DNA from: Pegoplata infirma
Lineage: Eukaryota; Arthropoda; Insecta; Diptera; Anthomyiidae
DNA length: 64,000 nt
Reading direction: 5' to 3'
Assembly: GCA_963921195.1 (NCBI GenBank)
Contig: OY992537.1
Coordinates: 177,833,021-177,897,020 of the forward strand
Both the position numbers and the translations under genes were made by a program. This document shows positions 10,901 to 25,335 of this stretch, one piece after another. The notes under the pieces are model-generated. The model was not told where the DNA came from. It searched no databases and was given only the letters and a program-made list of their open reading frames with translations. Position 1 is the stretch's first letter, and every line of letters begins with the position of its first letter.

Positions 10901-11000
10901 GTTTACTTTTATTTTATTTCACTTGAACACTTTTTAAACACAATTTGTATAGCACTTATATTTTGTTTTTGCCCAGTAACTTATAGCTTAAGTACTACAT
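10901..11000 (-). promoter_or_regulatory. H1 promoter region, unit 1 (variant without GT run)
   Basis: The leader and the TATA-like ATATAAG are conserved, but the GTGTGTG run present in the other five H1 promoters is replaced by TTTGTTTTTGCCCAG at about 10963-10977. Confidence 0.5.
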
Positions 11001-11337
11001 ATGAGAAGTTCATAGTAGTCCAAACAAGAAATTTCTTACATTTTCAGGTAAAACTTGTTTAAAATTTAACAAAAGTTTTTTCGAATTTTTAATTATTTTC
11101 ACAAGAATTTTTGAAAATTTAATAAAATTTCTTTTCAATATTTTAGATGAGATATTTAAGTATGTGTTAAAAAAGGAAAAACTGAATTTTTCCTAATTAA
11201 CATCTTTTTATTGACGTTTTAGGTGGCAGATTGTGAACAATTTTCTATAAAATATTGACAAAATTGGGAAAATTTAATAAATTCTTTCAAAATTTTTACA
11301 TAATTTTATTAAAATAACAAAATCTATCATATATTTT

Positions 11338-11688
11338 ATGAGCTTGATAAAAAATATTAACAAAAAAATAGTTTTTTGATTTTTGAAAATTATTTTAAAA
11401 TTGACTCTATAATTGTAGATTTTCTGTATACTGGCTAACTTTTGAGGTAATAATTTAGTTTAATTTTCGTTTTGGAAAAATTAATAAAAAATCAATTTTT
11501 AATAATTTTAATAATTTTTAATGAGCTTGATAAAAAATATTAACAAAAAAATAGTTTTTTGATTTTTGAAAATTATTTTAAAATTGACTCTATAATTGTA
11601 GATTTTCTGTATACTGGCTAACTTTTGAGGTAATAATTTAGTTTAATTTTCGTTTTGGAAAAATTAATAAAAAATCAATTTTTAATAA
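11338..11688. repeat. 168-bp direct duplication in H1-H3 spacer
   Basis: The segment 11338-11505, beginning ATGAGCTTGATAAAAAAT, is repeated at 11521-11688 with a 15-bp AT-rich joint (period 183 bp). All other H1-H3 spacers in the window have one copy. Confidence 0.9.
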
Positions 11689-12227
11689 AATTAAATTTGA
11701 ATTAGGGAAAATTCATATAGTTTGAATTAAAAATACTGAAAAATAACTTTATATACGAAAATTCGTTCAAAAACTCTCAAAATACGCTTTAAACTTTATC
11801 TTTGATTCTTTCCCTTATAATATAACCATTGGGTAGAATAATTATCTATAGAATTTTCTTAAAAATTTACAATAATTTTAAAAATTTGCATTAATATCAT
11901 ATGAATTCATTTAAAATATGAAAACATATTTAATTTAATTACATTTTAAAATGTTTTGAGACAAAAAAAGTGGATTTTTGATATTTTTTTTTTTATATAA
12001 TTACTTGTTCTTATATTGGAGTTAAAATTCAACTCATTGAATTTAACTAATTTCTAAAGAAATTTAATTGAAATTTTAAACAAAAAAGATAGATTTTATT
12101 TTAAATAAATATATATTTTAAAATTACTTCAATTTCCGCCACCTAATATACGTTTATTTCAAAATAATATACTATTGATACACAGCCTTTTATATACTTT
12201 TTCTACATATAAGAAATTTATATACGT

Positions 12228-12242
12228 TTTGCCGTCGGCAAA
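12228..12242. repeat. Palindrome TTTGCCGTCGGCAAA
   Basis: Equivalent of the palindrome at 1207-1221, unchanged. Confidence 0.8.
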
Positions 12243-13307
12243 CACAACTTTTTTACTTGAGTACTTCAGTATACAAAATATTACAATACATTAACACAAC
12301 GTCTAAATAAATGAAAATCTATTTTATATTTATTTGTTAAACAAATTAAAGAATATAAAAAAAAAACTAAAATGAATTTGTTTTTAAAAAATTACATTAA
12401 AAAAATAATGTCTAAATCTATGTAAGAATTATGTAAAAGACATTTTCCGACGGCAAAATTAAAATTTTTTCTCAAATTTATATGAAATTTTGTATAAAAC
12501 TCTAAAATACTTAATAAAACTCAATATGAATTTGATAATTTGAAAAATATCAACTTTTCATAATAATTATATGGTGAAAAAAAGTTTGGCGCCAAACTTA
12601 AATTCGTAAAAATTTATGATTTTTTTAATACAACTTGTACATAATATGTTTAAAGTCTACATAAAATTCTATAAAACTGCTTTTGTATTTAAGAAAATGC
12701 AAAATTTAATGAAAAATAATAACAATAAACTTTCGCGCCAAATGGTTTTTACAGAAATTTTCTGAATTTATATAAAATTTTTTCCAAAACAAATTATGAA
12801 ATGAAAGATTTACAATAAAAATAAAAAAAATATATAATAAAATACCATAATTTAATGGACAACACAAAAATAAAATTTTCGCGCCAAACAATTATATCTA
12901 AAAATTTCCACAATATTTTTAAAATATTATCGTATACGACCAATTTTAATAAAACTCAACCAAATATGTTTATACTGCAACTCAAAAATTTATTTATTTA
13001 TAAAAAAAGTATTATTTTACAATTTGGCGGCAAATTCATATCACAGAAAAATCTAGTCAAACCCCAAATAAAACTTAGGTAAATATATAAAAAATAAACA
13101 TTCTTAAAAAAAATAATTTGGCGCCAAAATCTAGTCAAACACCTAATAAAACTTTGGTAAATATATAAAAAATAAACATTTATTCTTAAAAAAATAATTT
13201 GGCGCCAAATTCATATTACGGAAAAATTAACTTTATTAAAGAAAATATATAATAGAAATATTAGTTTTTGTTAAAAAAAATTATTCTCTTTTTCAAAAAT
13301 ATTTTGT

Positions 13308-13323
13308 GGTCCTGAAAAGGACC
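13308..13323 (-). terminator. H3 mRNA 3' stem-loop, unit 2
   Basis: GGTCCTTTTCAGGACC on the mRNA strand. The downstream element is at 13285-13293. Confidence 0.95.
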
Positions 13324-13371
13324 GATTGTTTGAAAAGATGTGGGTATTTCTAGATGATGAAATTTTATAAT

Positions 13372-14389
<1,018 letters not shown>

Positions 14390-14443
14390 ATTTTATGGAA
14401 AAATAACAAAAAAAATATCGACAAATTTAAAAAAAAAACAATC

Positions 14444-14459
14444 GGTCCTTTTCAGGACC
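14444..14459 (+). terminator. H4 mRNA 3' stem-loop, unit 2
   Basis: GGTCCTTTTCAGGACC. AAAAGAGA follows at 14474-14481. Confidence 0.95.
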
Positions 14460-16247
14460 ACAAAAACTTTTTTAAAAGAGATTTTACTTGTTTTAAATTA
14501 TACCATTTTTTTTTTTTTAGAAATTTATTTTATTTTCAAAAAATTTTAATAATGATAAATTGAATATTTTTTAATTTTTTGTTGAAAGCCTTTGTAAATT
14601 ACTTGGAAATATAATAAAAAAATAAAATTTTTGGCGCGAAAAATATATTTTTTCATTATTTTTTTTTATGTATAAATTTATTAAAAAACATATGTACATA
14701 CTTATTCTATCTTTAGTGTAGGAGAATTTTTATTAAATTTTGTATTTTTATTCTTCTAATAGAATACATGATTATTGATTAATTAAATTTTTTTGTTAAT
14801 GTCTTTGTATTTTTTGGAATTTTAATTTCTCAAGAATTTGTTTTTACTTAATATAGATTTTTTTGGCGCGAAAAATTATATCTGTGGTAATATTTAAGTT
14901 CTAGACATTTTCTTGGTATATTTTTGATAAATATAATCATACACACACAAACAAATCTAAATTTCATAAAACTCCACCAGCAATGCTATGTACATACTTA
15001 CATTAAAAAAACAACAAAAACATCCCTCCATAAACTAAAATAAAATGAATGCTTTCAAATATCTCTACATACATACACATGTATGTGCGTATACACAAAC
15101 GCCATATGCATACAACAAAAAGAAAATCTATAACAAAGCGTACGATCTTTTGTTGTTTTTAAAGGCAGATGTATGTACATTTATAAAGATGTTTAGAAGA
15201 AAAATAAAGAATAGTAATTAAATCCTATATGAAAAATTCATGTCTAAGAAAACAATTTTATATAACAAAAATGAACATTATCTTCTTATAAAATAATCAA
15301 ATAAATAATTTAATAAAAAAAAAATTTAATTTGTCATAAAATTATATAGAGAAAAAATAAATACTAAAAAAATTAATAATCTTTTTAATTTTTTCTAAAT
15401 TTCTTTATAAATATTTTTTAAAATATTGAAAAAAAAAAATATCTAACGAAAGGCAATTCTTTGTGTTACTTAAAAAATATTCATTTAAAACTACTTCATT
15501 TTTTTACTACTGTACATTTTAACTCACATTGAAAACAACAGCAACTAACAGAACTGGTTTCACTATACAATCGTACACACAAATTAAACGAAAATATTTG
15601 TATAATACACACACACAATCACACACACGACAAAGAAAATCTATAACACAGCAAAAGTACAATAATTTGTTGTTGATTTTTTTTTTAGTTGGAACAAATG
15701 GAGTTTTTTTTACTGATGTTTTGCGCGCCAACATTTTTTTTATATCTAATGATGATAATTAAATTAAAAAAAAGGAAAAATTGATTTATTAAAAAAAGAA
15801 ATAAATTATCTCAGTAAAAAAAAATAACTACATACAATATATATTTTTCGCGCCAAAAAAAAAAAACTAAGAATATTTTTTATTGAAAAATTAAAACTGA
15901 AAAAAAATAATTTCGCGCCAAAAAAAATATATATAATTTAATATATATTTAAGAAAAATTTCAATTGAATAAAAAATTATATTTTTTTTCGCGCCAAAAA
16001 AAATCTAAGAATATTTTTTTTGGAATTTTATTGAAAATGAAAAAAAAAAAAAAAGAAAATTTCGCGCCAAAAAACATATATTTATGAATATTTTTTTATA
16101 ATATTTAGAAAAAAATTTCAATTGAATAAAAAAGTATTTTTTTTCGCGCCAAAAAAAAATGTTTTTATTATGAATATATTTTTTTATTAAATGTAAAAAA
16201 TAAGTGTAGTTTATGAAAATTTGTTCTCTTTTTTAAAAATAATTTGT
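14460..16247. other. H4-H2A convergent spacer, unit 2: no gene
   Basis: Practically identical to the unit 1 spacer (one base shorter, in the A-run near 15430). It has the same TTTGGCGCGAAA sites on the left and TTTCGCGCCAAA run on the right. Confidence 0.8.
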
Positions 16248-16263
16248 CGTCCTGAAAAGGACG
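16248..16263 (-). terminator. H2A mRNA 3' stem-loop, unit 2
   Basis: CGTCCTTTTCAGGACG on the mRNA strand. The downstream element is at 16225-16234. Confidence 0.95.
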
Positions 16264-16322
16264 GATTGTTTTTAATACGATGGTCTGTAGATAATATGTT
16301 TTTCGAATTTTTAGTTGTATAT

Positions 16323-16976
<654 letters not shown>

Positions 16977-17348
16977 ATGCCTCCTAAAGCAAGTGGTAAA
17001 GCAACCAAAAAGGCTGGTAAAGCTACAAAGAATATTACCAAAACTGACAAGACCAGAAGGAAGAAGCGTAAGGAATCTTATGCCATCTACATTTACAAAG
17101 TATTGAAACAAGTACATCCAGATACTGGTATTTCTTCAAAGGCCATGAGTATCATGAACAGTTTTGTTAATGATATTTTTGAACGTATTGCTGCTGAAGC
17201 ATCTCGTTTGGCTCAATACAATAAACGTTCTACCATCACCAGTCGGGAAATTCAAACTGCTGTCCGTCTATTGTTGCCCGGTGAATTGGCTAAGCACGCT
17301 GTTAGTGAAGGTACTAAAGCTGTCACCAAATATACCAGTTCCAAGTAA
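16977..17348 (+). CDS. His2B: Histone H2B
   Basis: 123 codons from MPPKAS, identical in protein to unit 1. It has the unit 1-type codons AAT (in QYNKR) and GCT (in KAVTK). The in-frame GTG at 16929 is fortuitous. Confidence 0.99.
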   Translation: MPPKASGKATKKAGKATKNITKTDKTRRKKRKESYAIYIYKVLKQVHPDTGISSKAMSIMNSFVNDIFERIAAEASRLAQYNKRSTITSREIQTAVRLLLPGELAKHAVSEGTKAVTKYTSSK

Positions 17349-17382
17349 ATTTGACAACTATCATGCGAAAAATTCTATAAAA

Positions 17383-17398
17383 GGCCCTTTTCAGGGCC
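17383..17398 (+). terminator. H2B mRNA 3' stem-loop, unit 2
   Basis: GGCCCTTTTCAGGGCC. AAAAAAGAGA follows at 17411-17420. Confidence 0.95.
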
Positions 17399-17499
17399 AC
17401 AAAATGAATTAAAAAAGAGATTTTACTTGTTTTGTTAGACTAACTATTTTTCGTTATTTTCTGTGGGTTTTTTGCGCGCCAAAAATTTTTAAATATCTA

Positions 17500-17550
<51 letters not shown>
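17500..17550 (+). repeat. (ATG)17 microsatellite
   Basis: Longest allele in the window; 24 bases longer than unit 1. Confidence 0.95.
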
Positions 17551-17552
<2 letters not shown>

Positions 17553-20500
17553 TGAATGAAAAATAAATTTATAATGAATAAATTACGATCGAATAAAGTT
17601 TTTTTTTTTTTATTTAACAAAATTTTTTTTTTCGCGCCAAGAAAAATGTTTTTTTCCGTGAAATTATTTAATTTGTCCAAAAAAATTTTTAAAAATCTGG
17701 CATCATTTTGTTGACTTATGTGCGCTTCTCATAACATCGAATGCTCAGGAGATAGAATCATTATCAGAAAAAGTCGTCCCCCCTCGGCAAAGAGAAAAAG
17801 AAAAAAAATATTAATGAAAATAAGGAGAAAAATTGCTTTATGATGATGAATAAAGAAGAAGAAAAAAAAAATCAAAATATAATTGAATAAAAATTTCCCA
17901 TTTTTTGTTTCCAGCCACAAAAAATGTTTATGATTTTTTTTTTTAATTTTAAAGAAAAAACAATAAAAACGTGTATTTATGAATAATTTTTGTTTTGATT
18001 TTATTTTTTGTTTAAATTTAATAAAAAAATATTTTTTCGCGCCAAAAGAAGAAAAACTATTTCTGTATTTTTTTAATAAAATTTAATAAAAAAAGTTTTA
18101 TTTCGCGCAAAAAAAAAAATATTTATGAATATTTTATTTTTTAATTTTAAAAATCGCGCCAAATAAAAAAAAAATTAATATTTTTCTTTTTCTTTTAATT
18201 TTTTTTTTTTTTTAATTTTAAGAAAAATTATATTAAATTAAATAAAAAAATCTTTTCGCGCCAAAAAAAGATATGAAATAATTGTTTTTTTTTTTTCTTT
18301 ACTTTAAAGAGACTCTAAAGAAAAAAATTATAAAAACTATGAAAAATGGGCGAAAATTCATGTTTTTTTTTTTTTTTTTTTTGCGCGCCAACAATAACAA
18401 ATAAATGAAATTTTTGTAAAATTTAAAAAAAAATCATAACAGTAAGAAAATTATAGTAAAATCGTCAAAAAATACTAAAAAATAGGGAATTTTTAAAAAT
18501 AGAGATTTTTGCGCACCAATAATATGTAAGAAAGACAAATTTCAAAAAAATTAAGAAAAATTTTGGTAAATTTTACAAAAAATTACTGAAAAATAGGGAA
18601 TTTAAAAAATTTAGATTTTTGCGCGCCAAAAATAAAAATAATAAATACAAATTTTTAAGAATCTTAAAAATAATAGTAAAATCGGCGAAAATTACTGAAC
18701 CTCGAGAATTTTAGTTTTTTTTTGTACTTTTTTTGCGCGCCAAAAATATAAACTAAATGAAAATTAAAAAAATAAGAAGAATTGTAGTAAAATCGACGAA
18801 AAATTACTTAAAAATAAGGAATTTTTAAAAATAGAGATTTTTGTGCACCAAAAATACATAATAAATAAAAATTTAAAAAATAATAGTAAAATCGGCGAAA
18901 ATACTGATAAATTGAGAATTTTTATTTTTTGCGCGCCAAAAATGTATAATAAATAAAAATTTTGTAAAATTTAAAAAACTCGCAAAAGTAAGAAAGTTTT
19001 AAGTAAAATCGGCGAAAAATTAGTTAAAAATTGGAAAAAATTAAAAATTTAGATTTTTACGCGCCAAATTAAAAAAATTAATGAAAATTTCAAAAAAATC
19101 ATGAAAAAACTAGTAAAATCGGTCAAAATTACTAAAAATAGAGAATTTTTATTTTTTGCGCGCCAAAAATGTATAATAAATTAAAATTTTCAAAAAATCC
19201 TAAAAAGTAGGAAAATAATATAGTAAAATTGGCGAAAAACTAGTGAAATTTTGGAAAATATTTAAAAATAGAGATTTTTGCGCGCCAAAATATAAAATGA
19301 AAATAAATTTCAAAAAATCATAAAAAACTTGTAAAATAGGAGAAAATTACTAAAAAAAAATTAGTTTTTTTTTTTTACGCGCCAAAAAAGTATAATAAAT
19401 TTAAATTTTGTAAAATTTACAAAAAATCCTAAAAAGTAGGAAAAAATATAGTAAAATCGGCGAAAAATTTGTGAAATATTAGAAAATTTTAAAATAGAGA
19501 TTTTTGCGCGCCAAAAGAAAAAATAAATTAAAATTAAAAAAAAATCGTAAAAAACTAGTAAAATAAGAGAAAATTACTAAAAAAAATTGAGATTTTTTTT
19601 TACGCGCCAAAAAAGTATAATAAATTAAAATTTTGTAAAATTTACAAAAAATCATTAAACGTAGGAAAAAATATAGTAAAATTGGCAAAAAAATTAGTGA
19701 AATATTGGAAAATTTAAAAAATAGAGATTTTTGCGCGCCAAAAGAAAAAATAAATTAAAATTTAAAAAATCGTATAAAACTAGTAAAATAGGAGAAAATT
19801 AATAAAAAAAATAGAATTTTTATTTTTTACGCGCCAAAAAAGTAAAATAAATTTAAATTTTGTAAAATTTACAAAAAATCATAAAAAGTAGGAAAAAATA
19901 TAGTAAAATTGCCGAAAAATTAGTGAAATATTGGAAAATTTTTAAAAATAGAGATTTTTGCGCGCCAAAAATATAAAATAAATAAAAATTTCAAAAAATC
20001 ATAAGAAAAAATAAAAAAACCGGCGAAAATGACTGAAAAATTGAGAATTCTTATTTTTACGCATCAAAAATGTATAAAAAATTAAATTTTTGTAAAATTT
20101 ACAAAAAAATCCTAAAAATTAAGAAAAATTATAGTAAAATCGGAAAAAAAAAATTGTGAAAAATTGGAAAAATAAAGATTTTTGCGCGCCAAAAAATATA
20201 AAAATTTCAAAAAATCGTTAAAAAAAATAGTAAAATTGACAAAAATTACTAAAAAACTTGGGAATATGGATAATAAATAAAAATTTTTACGAAATTTAAA
20301 AAAATCCTAGAAAGTAGGAAAAATTATAGTTAAATCGGTGAAAAAAAATTAGTGAAAATTTTTAAAAATAGAGATTTTTGCGCGCCAAAAATATAAAAAT
20401 TTAAAAAAAAATAGTAAAATCGGCAAAAATTACTGAAAAATACCTAAAAAGTAGGAAAAATTATTGTTAAATCGGTAGAAAATGAGTGAAAATTGAAAAA

Positions 20501-20920
20501 GTTTTAAATATTTTTTTTGCGCGCCAAAAATATATAATAAATAAAATTTAAAAAAAAATCATAAAAAAAATGTAAAATCGGTGAAAAATTACTGAAAATT
20601 AAGAATTTTATTTTTTTTTATAATTTTTAAGCGCAAAAAATATATCATTTATGAAAAATTAAATTGAAAAAATTGGTAATTTCACAAAATAGTAAAAAAA
20701 AAAATTAAGGAAATTTAAAAAAATTCCGTACTACAGAGAAAATTGAACAAAATTTTAACAAAAATTATAGAAAAAAACTGAAAAATTTAAAAAATTTCAG
20801 AAAAAAATAATAAAAAATATTAAAACTTGAAAAATCATTGGAAAAAATTTGTAAACTTATAATAAAAAAAAAATGATGAATTGAAAAGTTACTAGGAAAA
20901 CAAGCTAAAAAATCTACATT

Positions 20921-20953
20921 GCCGACGGCAAAACACTATTTTTTGCCGTCGGC
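20921..20953. repeat. 13-bp inverted repeat GCCGACGGCAAAA, unit 2
   Basis: Same perfect arms and 7-nt loop as in unit 1. Here the nearby half-site near 21125 reads TTGCCGACGGCAA, an intact palindrome, whereas units 1 and 3-5 have TGGCGACGGCAA. Confidence 0.9.
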
Positions 20954-21233
20954 TAATTTAAGAAGAAAAAATATATATAAACTACAAAAGTACTTACTTC
21001 ATAGGTAGAAAATTACTCTTGAGTGTTAAATATTTGATGCACTTTCAATTTTGTACTATATAATCTAAATTTTACCTAATTTGGTTATTTACGTTATTCT
21101 TTTATGATACCCAACTTGTGTTTTGCCGACGGCAATTTAACTAATTTATATATTTTTTCCTAGAAATTGTATTTTATAGGTAGAAAAAATAAGTTTAATA
21201 TGTTATTTAATCTCTTTTTTGTAAATATTTTGT

Positions 21234-21249
21234 AGCCCTGAAAAGGGCT
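21234..21249 (-). terminator. H1 mRNA 3' stem-loop, unit 2
   Basis: AGCCCTTTTCAGGGCT on the mRNA strand. The downstream element is at 21211-21220. Confidence 0.95.
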
Positions 21250-21319
21250 GTTTAGATAAATAAATCTTTTTTCGAATATCGAAAATAATTTGGTTTTCAA
21301 AAAACAATTTTGAAAAAAT

Positions 21320-21967
21320 TTACTTTTTAGCGGCTTTTTTGGCAGCTGGCTTCTTTGCTGGAGCAGCCTTTTTAGCTGGTTTGGCAGCAGCAGTTTTTGC
21401 CTTGGGTGCCTTTGGTTTAGTAGCGGGTGCTTTTTTGACGGCTGCTGGTTTTGCTTTAGCTGGTGCCTTTTTGGCGGCAGGTTTTGCTTTAGCTGCAGTC
21501 TTTTTGGCGGCAGATGGTTTCTTTGCAGCGACAGCCTTTTTAGTGGCGGCGGCCTTCTTCTTTTTCTCACCAGCAGCAGCTGTCTTTTTCTTAGCAGCAG
21601 CAGCTTTTGCTACCTTTGGTTTGGAATCTTTGGCTGACAATTTGAATGAACCAGAAGCACCCTTACCTTTTGTTTGAATCAATTTTCCACTAGCAACAGA
21701 ACTGACCAAATATTTTTTGATGAAAGGAGCCAATTTTTGAGCATCTACCTTATATGTACTGACAAGGTATTTCTTAATGGCTTGAATTGATGAACCACCA
21801 CGTTCTTTCAAGGTATTAATGGCAGCATCTACCATTACTTGAGTTGTTGGATGAGATGGAGTAGCGGATGGTTTCTTTGCCTTTGGGGTGGCGGCAGCTT
21901 TTTTACCCTTCTTCTCGGCAGCTGGAGCAGCAGCAACTGGACTTTCAACAACAGCAGAATCTGACAT
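21320..21967 (-). CDS. His1: Linker histone H1 (A165)
   Basis: 215 codons with the same domain plan as the unit 1 H1, and Ala165. It carries its own silent changes, for example ACA before KGKGASG (Thr99) and GCT in SVASGK. These make it distinguishable from both the unit 1 copy and the units 3-5 copies. Confidence 0.98.
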   Translation of the reverse strand: MSDSAVVESPVAAAPAAEKKGKKAAATPKAKKPSATPSHPTTQVMVDAAINTLKERGGSSIQAIKKYLVSTYKVDAQKLAPFIKKYLVSSVASGKLIQTKGKGASGSFKLSAKDSKPKVAKAAAAKKKTAAAGEKKKKAAATKKAVAAKKPSAAKKTAAKAKPAAKKAPAKAKPAAVKKAPATKPKAPKAKTAAAKPAKKAAPAKKPAAKKAAKK

Positions 21968-22068
21968 GTTTACTTTTATTTTATTTCACTTGAACACTTT
22001 TTAAACACAATTTGTATAGCACTTATATTTTGTGTGTGTGCGGCATATCTATAGCCTAAGTACAACAT
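21968..22068 (-). promoter_or_regulatory. H1 promoter region, unit 2
   Basis: ATATAAG is conserved. The GT run is longest here (GTGTGTGTG at 22032-22040), followed by CGGCATATC, which differs from the TTAGGGATAATG of units 0 and 3-5. Confidence 0.5.
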
Positions 22069-24188
22069 ATGAGAAGTTCATAGTAGTCCAAACAAGAAAT
22101 TTCTTACATTTTCAGGTAAAACTTGATTAAAATTTAACAAAAGTTTTTTCGAATTTTTAATTATTTTCACAAGAATTTTTGAAAATTTAATAAAATTTGT
22201 TTTCAGTATTATAGATGAGATATTTAAGTATGTGTTAAAAAAGGAAAAACTGAATTTTTCCTGATTAACATCTTTTTATTGACGTTTTAGTTGGCAGATT
22301 GTGAAAAATTTTCTATAAAATATTGACAAAATTGGGAAAATTTAATAAATTCCTTCAAAATTTTTACATTATTTTATTAAAATATCAAAATCTATCATAT
22401 ATTTTATGAGCTTGATAAAAAATACTAACAAAAAAATGGTTTTTTGATTTTTGAAAATTATTTTAAAATTGACTCTATAATTGTAGATTTTCTGTATACT
22501 GGCTAACTTTTGAGGTAATAATTTAGTTTAATTTTCGTTTTGGAAAAATTAATAAAAAATCAATATTTTAATAAAATTAAATTTGAATTAGGGAAAATTC
22601 ATATAGTTTAAATTAAAAATACTGAAAAATAACTTTATATACGAAAATTCGTTCAAAAACTCTTCAAAATACGCTTTAAACTTTATCTTTGATTCTTTCC
22701 CTTATAATATAACCATCGGGTAGAATAATTATCTATAGAATTTTCTAAAAATTTACAATTATTTTAAAAATTTGCTTTAATATCATATGAATTCATTTTA
22801 AATATGAAAACATATTTAATTTAATTACATTTTAAAATGATTTGAGACAAAAAAAGTGGATTTTTGAAATTTTTTATTTTTTTATTATATGATTACTTGT
22901 TTTTATATTGGAGTTAAAATTCAACTCATTGAATTTAACTAATTTCTAAGGATTTTTAGTAGAAATTTTAAACAAAAAAGATAGATTTTATTTTAAATAA
23001 ATATATATTTTAAAATTACTTCAATTTCCGCCACCTAATATAAGTTTATTTGAAAATAATATACTATTGATACACAGCCTTTTATATACTTTTTCTACAT
23101 ATAAGAAATTTATATACGTTTTGCCGTCGGCAAACACAACTTTTTTACTTGAGTACTTTAGTATACAAAATATTACAATACATTAACACAACGTCTAAAT
23201 AAATGAAAATCTATTTTATATTTATTTGTTAAACAAATTAAAGAATATAAAAAAAAAACTAAAATTAATTTGTTTTTAAAAAATTACATTAAAAAAATAA
23301 TGTCTAAACCTATGTAAGAATTATATAAAATAAATTTTCCGACGGCAAAATTAAAATTTTTTTATTTAAATTTTGTATAAAACTCTAAAATACTTAATAA
23401 AACTCAATATTAATTTGATAATTTGAAAAATATCAACTTTTCATAATAATTTAATGATGAAAGAAGTTTGGTGCCAAACTTAAATTCGTGAAAATTTATG
23501 ATTTTTTAATACAACTTGTACATAATATGTTTAAAGTCTACATAAAATTCTATAAAACTGCTTTAGTATTTAAGAAAAGGCAAAATTTAATGAAAAATAA
23601 TAACAATAAATTTTCGCGCCAAAAGGTTTTTACAGAAATTTTCTGAATTTATATAAAATTTTTTCCAAAAAAAAATTATGAAATGAAAGATTTACAATAA
23701 AAATAAAAAAAATATATAATAAAATACCATAATTTAATGGACAACACAAAAATAAAATTTTCGCGCCAAACAATTATAGCTAAAAATTCCCACAATATTT
23801 TTAAAATATTATCGTATACGACCAATTTTAATAAAACTCAACCAAATATGTTTATACTGTATCTTAAAAATTTATTTATAAAAAAGTATTATTTTACAAT
23901 TTGGCGCCAAAATCATATAACAGAAAAATCTAGTCAAACTCCTAATAAAACTTAGGTAAATATATAAAAAAAAATAAACATTTATTCTTAAAAAAATTAA
24001 TTTGGCGCCAAAATCTAGTCAAACCCCTAATAAAACGTTGGTAAATAAATAAAAAATAAACATTTAAAAAAAAATATTTTGGCGCCAAATTCATATCACA
24101 GAAAAATTAACTTTATTAAGAAAATATATAATAGAAATATTGTAGTTTTTGTTAAAAAAAATTATTCTCTTTTTCAAAAATATTTTGT
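22069..24188. other. H1-H3 spacer, unit 2/3: AT-rich, no gene
   Basis: From about 22130 rightward this matches the spacers at 33150-35213 and beyond, with constant offset 11025. The first GGCGCC palindrome is mutated (TTTGGTGCCAAA, near 23468). Intact ones lie near 23901, 24003 and 24080. The TTTGCCGTCGGCAAA palindrome is at 23120-23134. Confidence 0.8.
23120..23134. repeat. Palindrome TTTGCCGTCGGCAAA
   Basis: Unchanged equivalent of 1207-1221. Confidence 0.8.
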
Positions 24189-24204
24189 GGTCCTGAAAAG
24201 GACC
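24189..24204 (-). terminator. H3 mRNA 3' stem-loop, unit 3
   Basis: GGTCCTTTTCAGGACC on the mRNA strand. The downstream element is at 24166-24174. Confidence 0.95.
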
Positions 24205-24252
24205 GATTGTTTGAAAAGATGTGGGTATTTCTAGATGATGAAATGTTGTAAT

Positions 24253-25271
<1,019 letters not shown>

Positions 25272-25319
25272 ATTTTATGGAAAAATAACAAATTATCGAC
25301 AAATTTAAAAAAAACAATC

Positions 25320-25335
25320 GGTCCTTTTCAGGACC
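25320..25335 (+). terminator. H4 mRNA 3' stem-loop, unit 3
   Basis: GGTCCTTTTCAGGACC, 48 nt after the stop (6 nt closer than in units 1-2). AAAAGAGA is at 25350-25357. Confidence 0.95.

Larger units (their letters stand above)
11001..13307. other. H1-H3 spacer, unit 1/2: AT-rich, no gene
   Basis: Same plan as 151-2260 but longer because of a local duplication (11338-11688). Palindromic GGCGCC sites lie near 12587-12600 and, in the tandem block at its right end, near 13119 and 13200. The TTTGCCGTCGGCAAA palindrome is at 12228-12242. Short frames at 12706-13082 are AT-rich noise. Confidence 0.8.
17399..21233. repeat. H2B-H1 spacer, unit 2: satellite-like array of E2F-like sites
   Basis: Nearly the same as unit 1, shifted by about 11067 bp after the longer (ATG)17. 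The GCGCGCC/ACGCGCC cores keep the alternating spacing. No gene is seen. A poly-Ser frame on minus at 17489-17680 is only the antisense of the ATG repeat. Confidence 0.85.

Noticed and set aside
17489..17680. Poly-serine frame on the minus strand
   Set aside because: Antisense translation of the ATG microsatellite.
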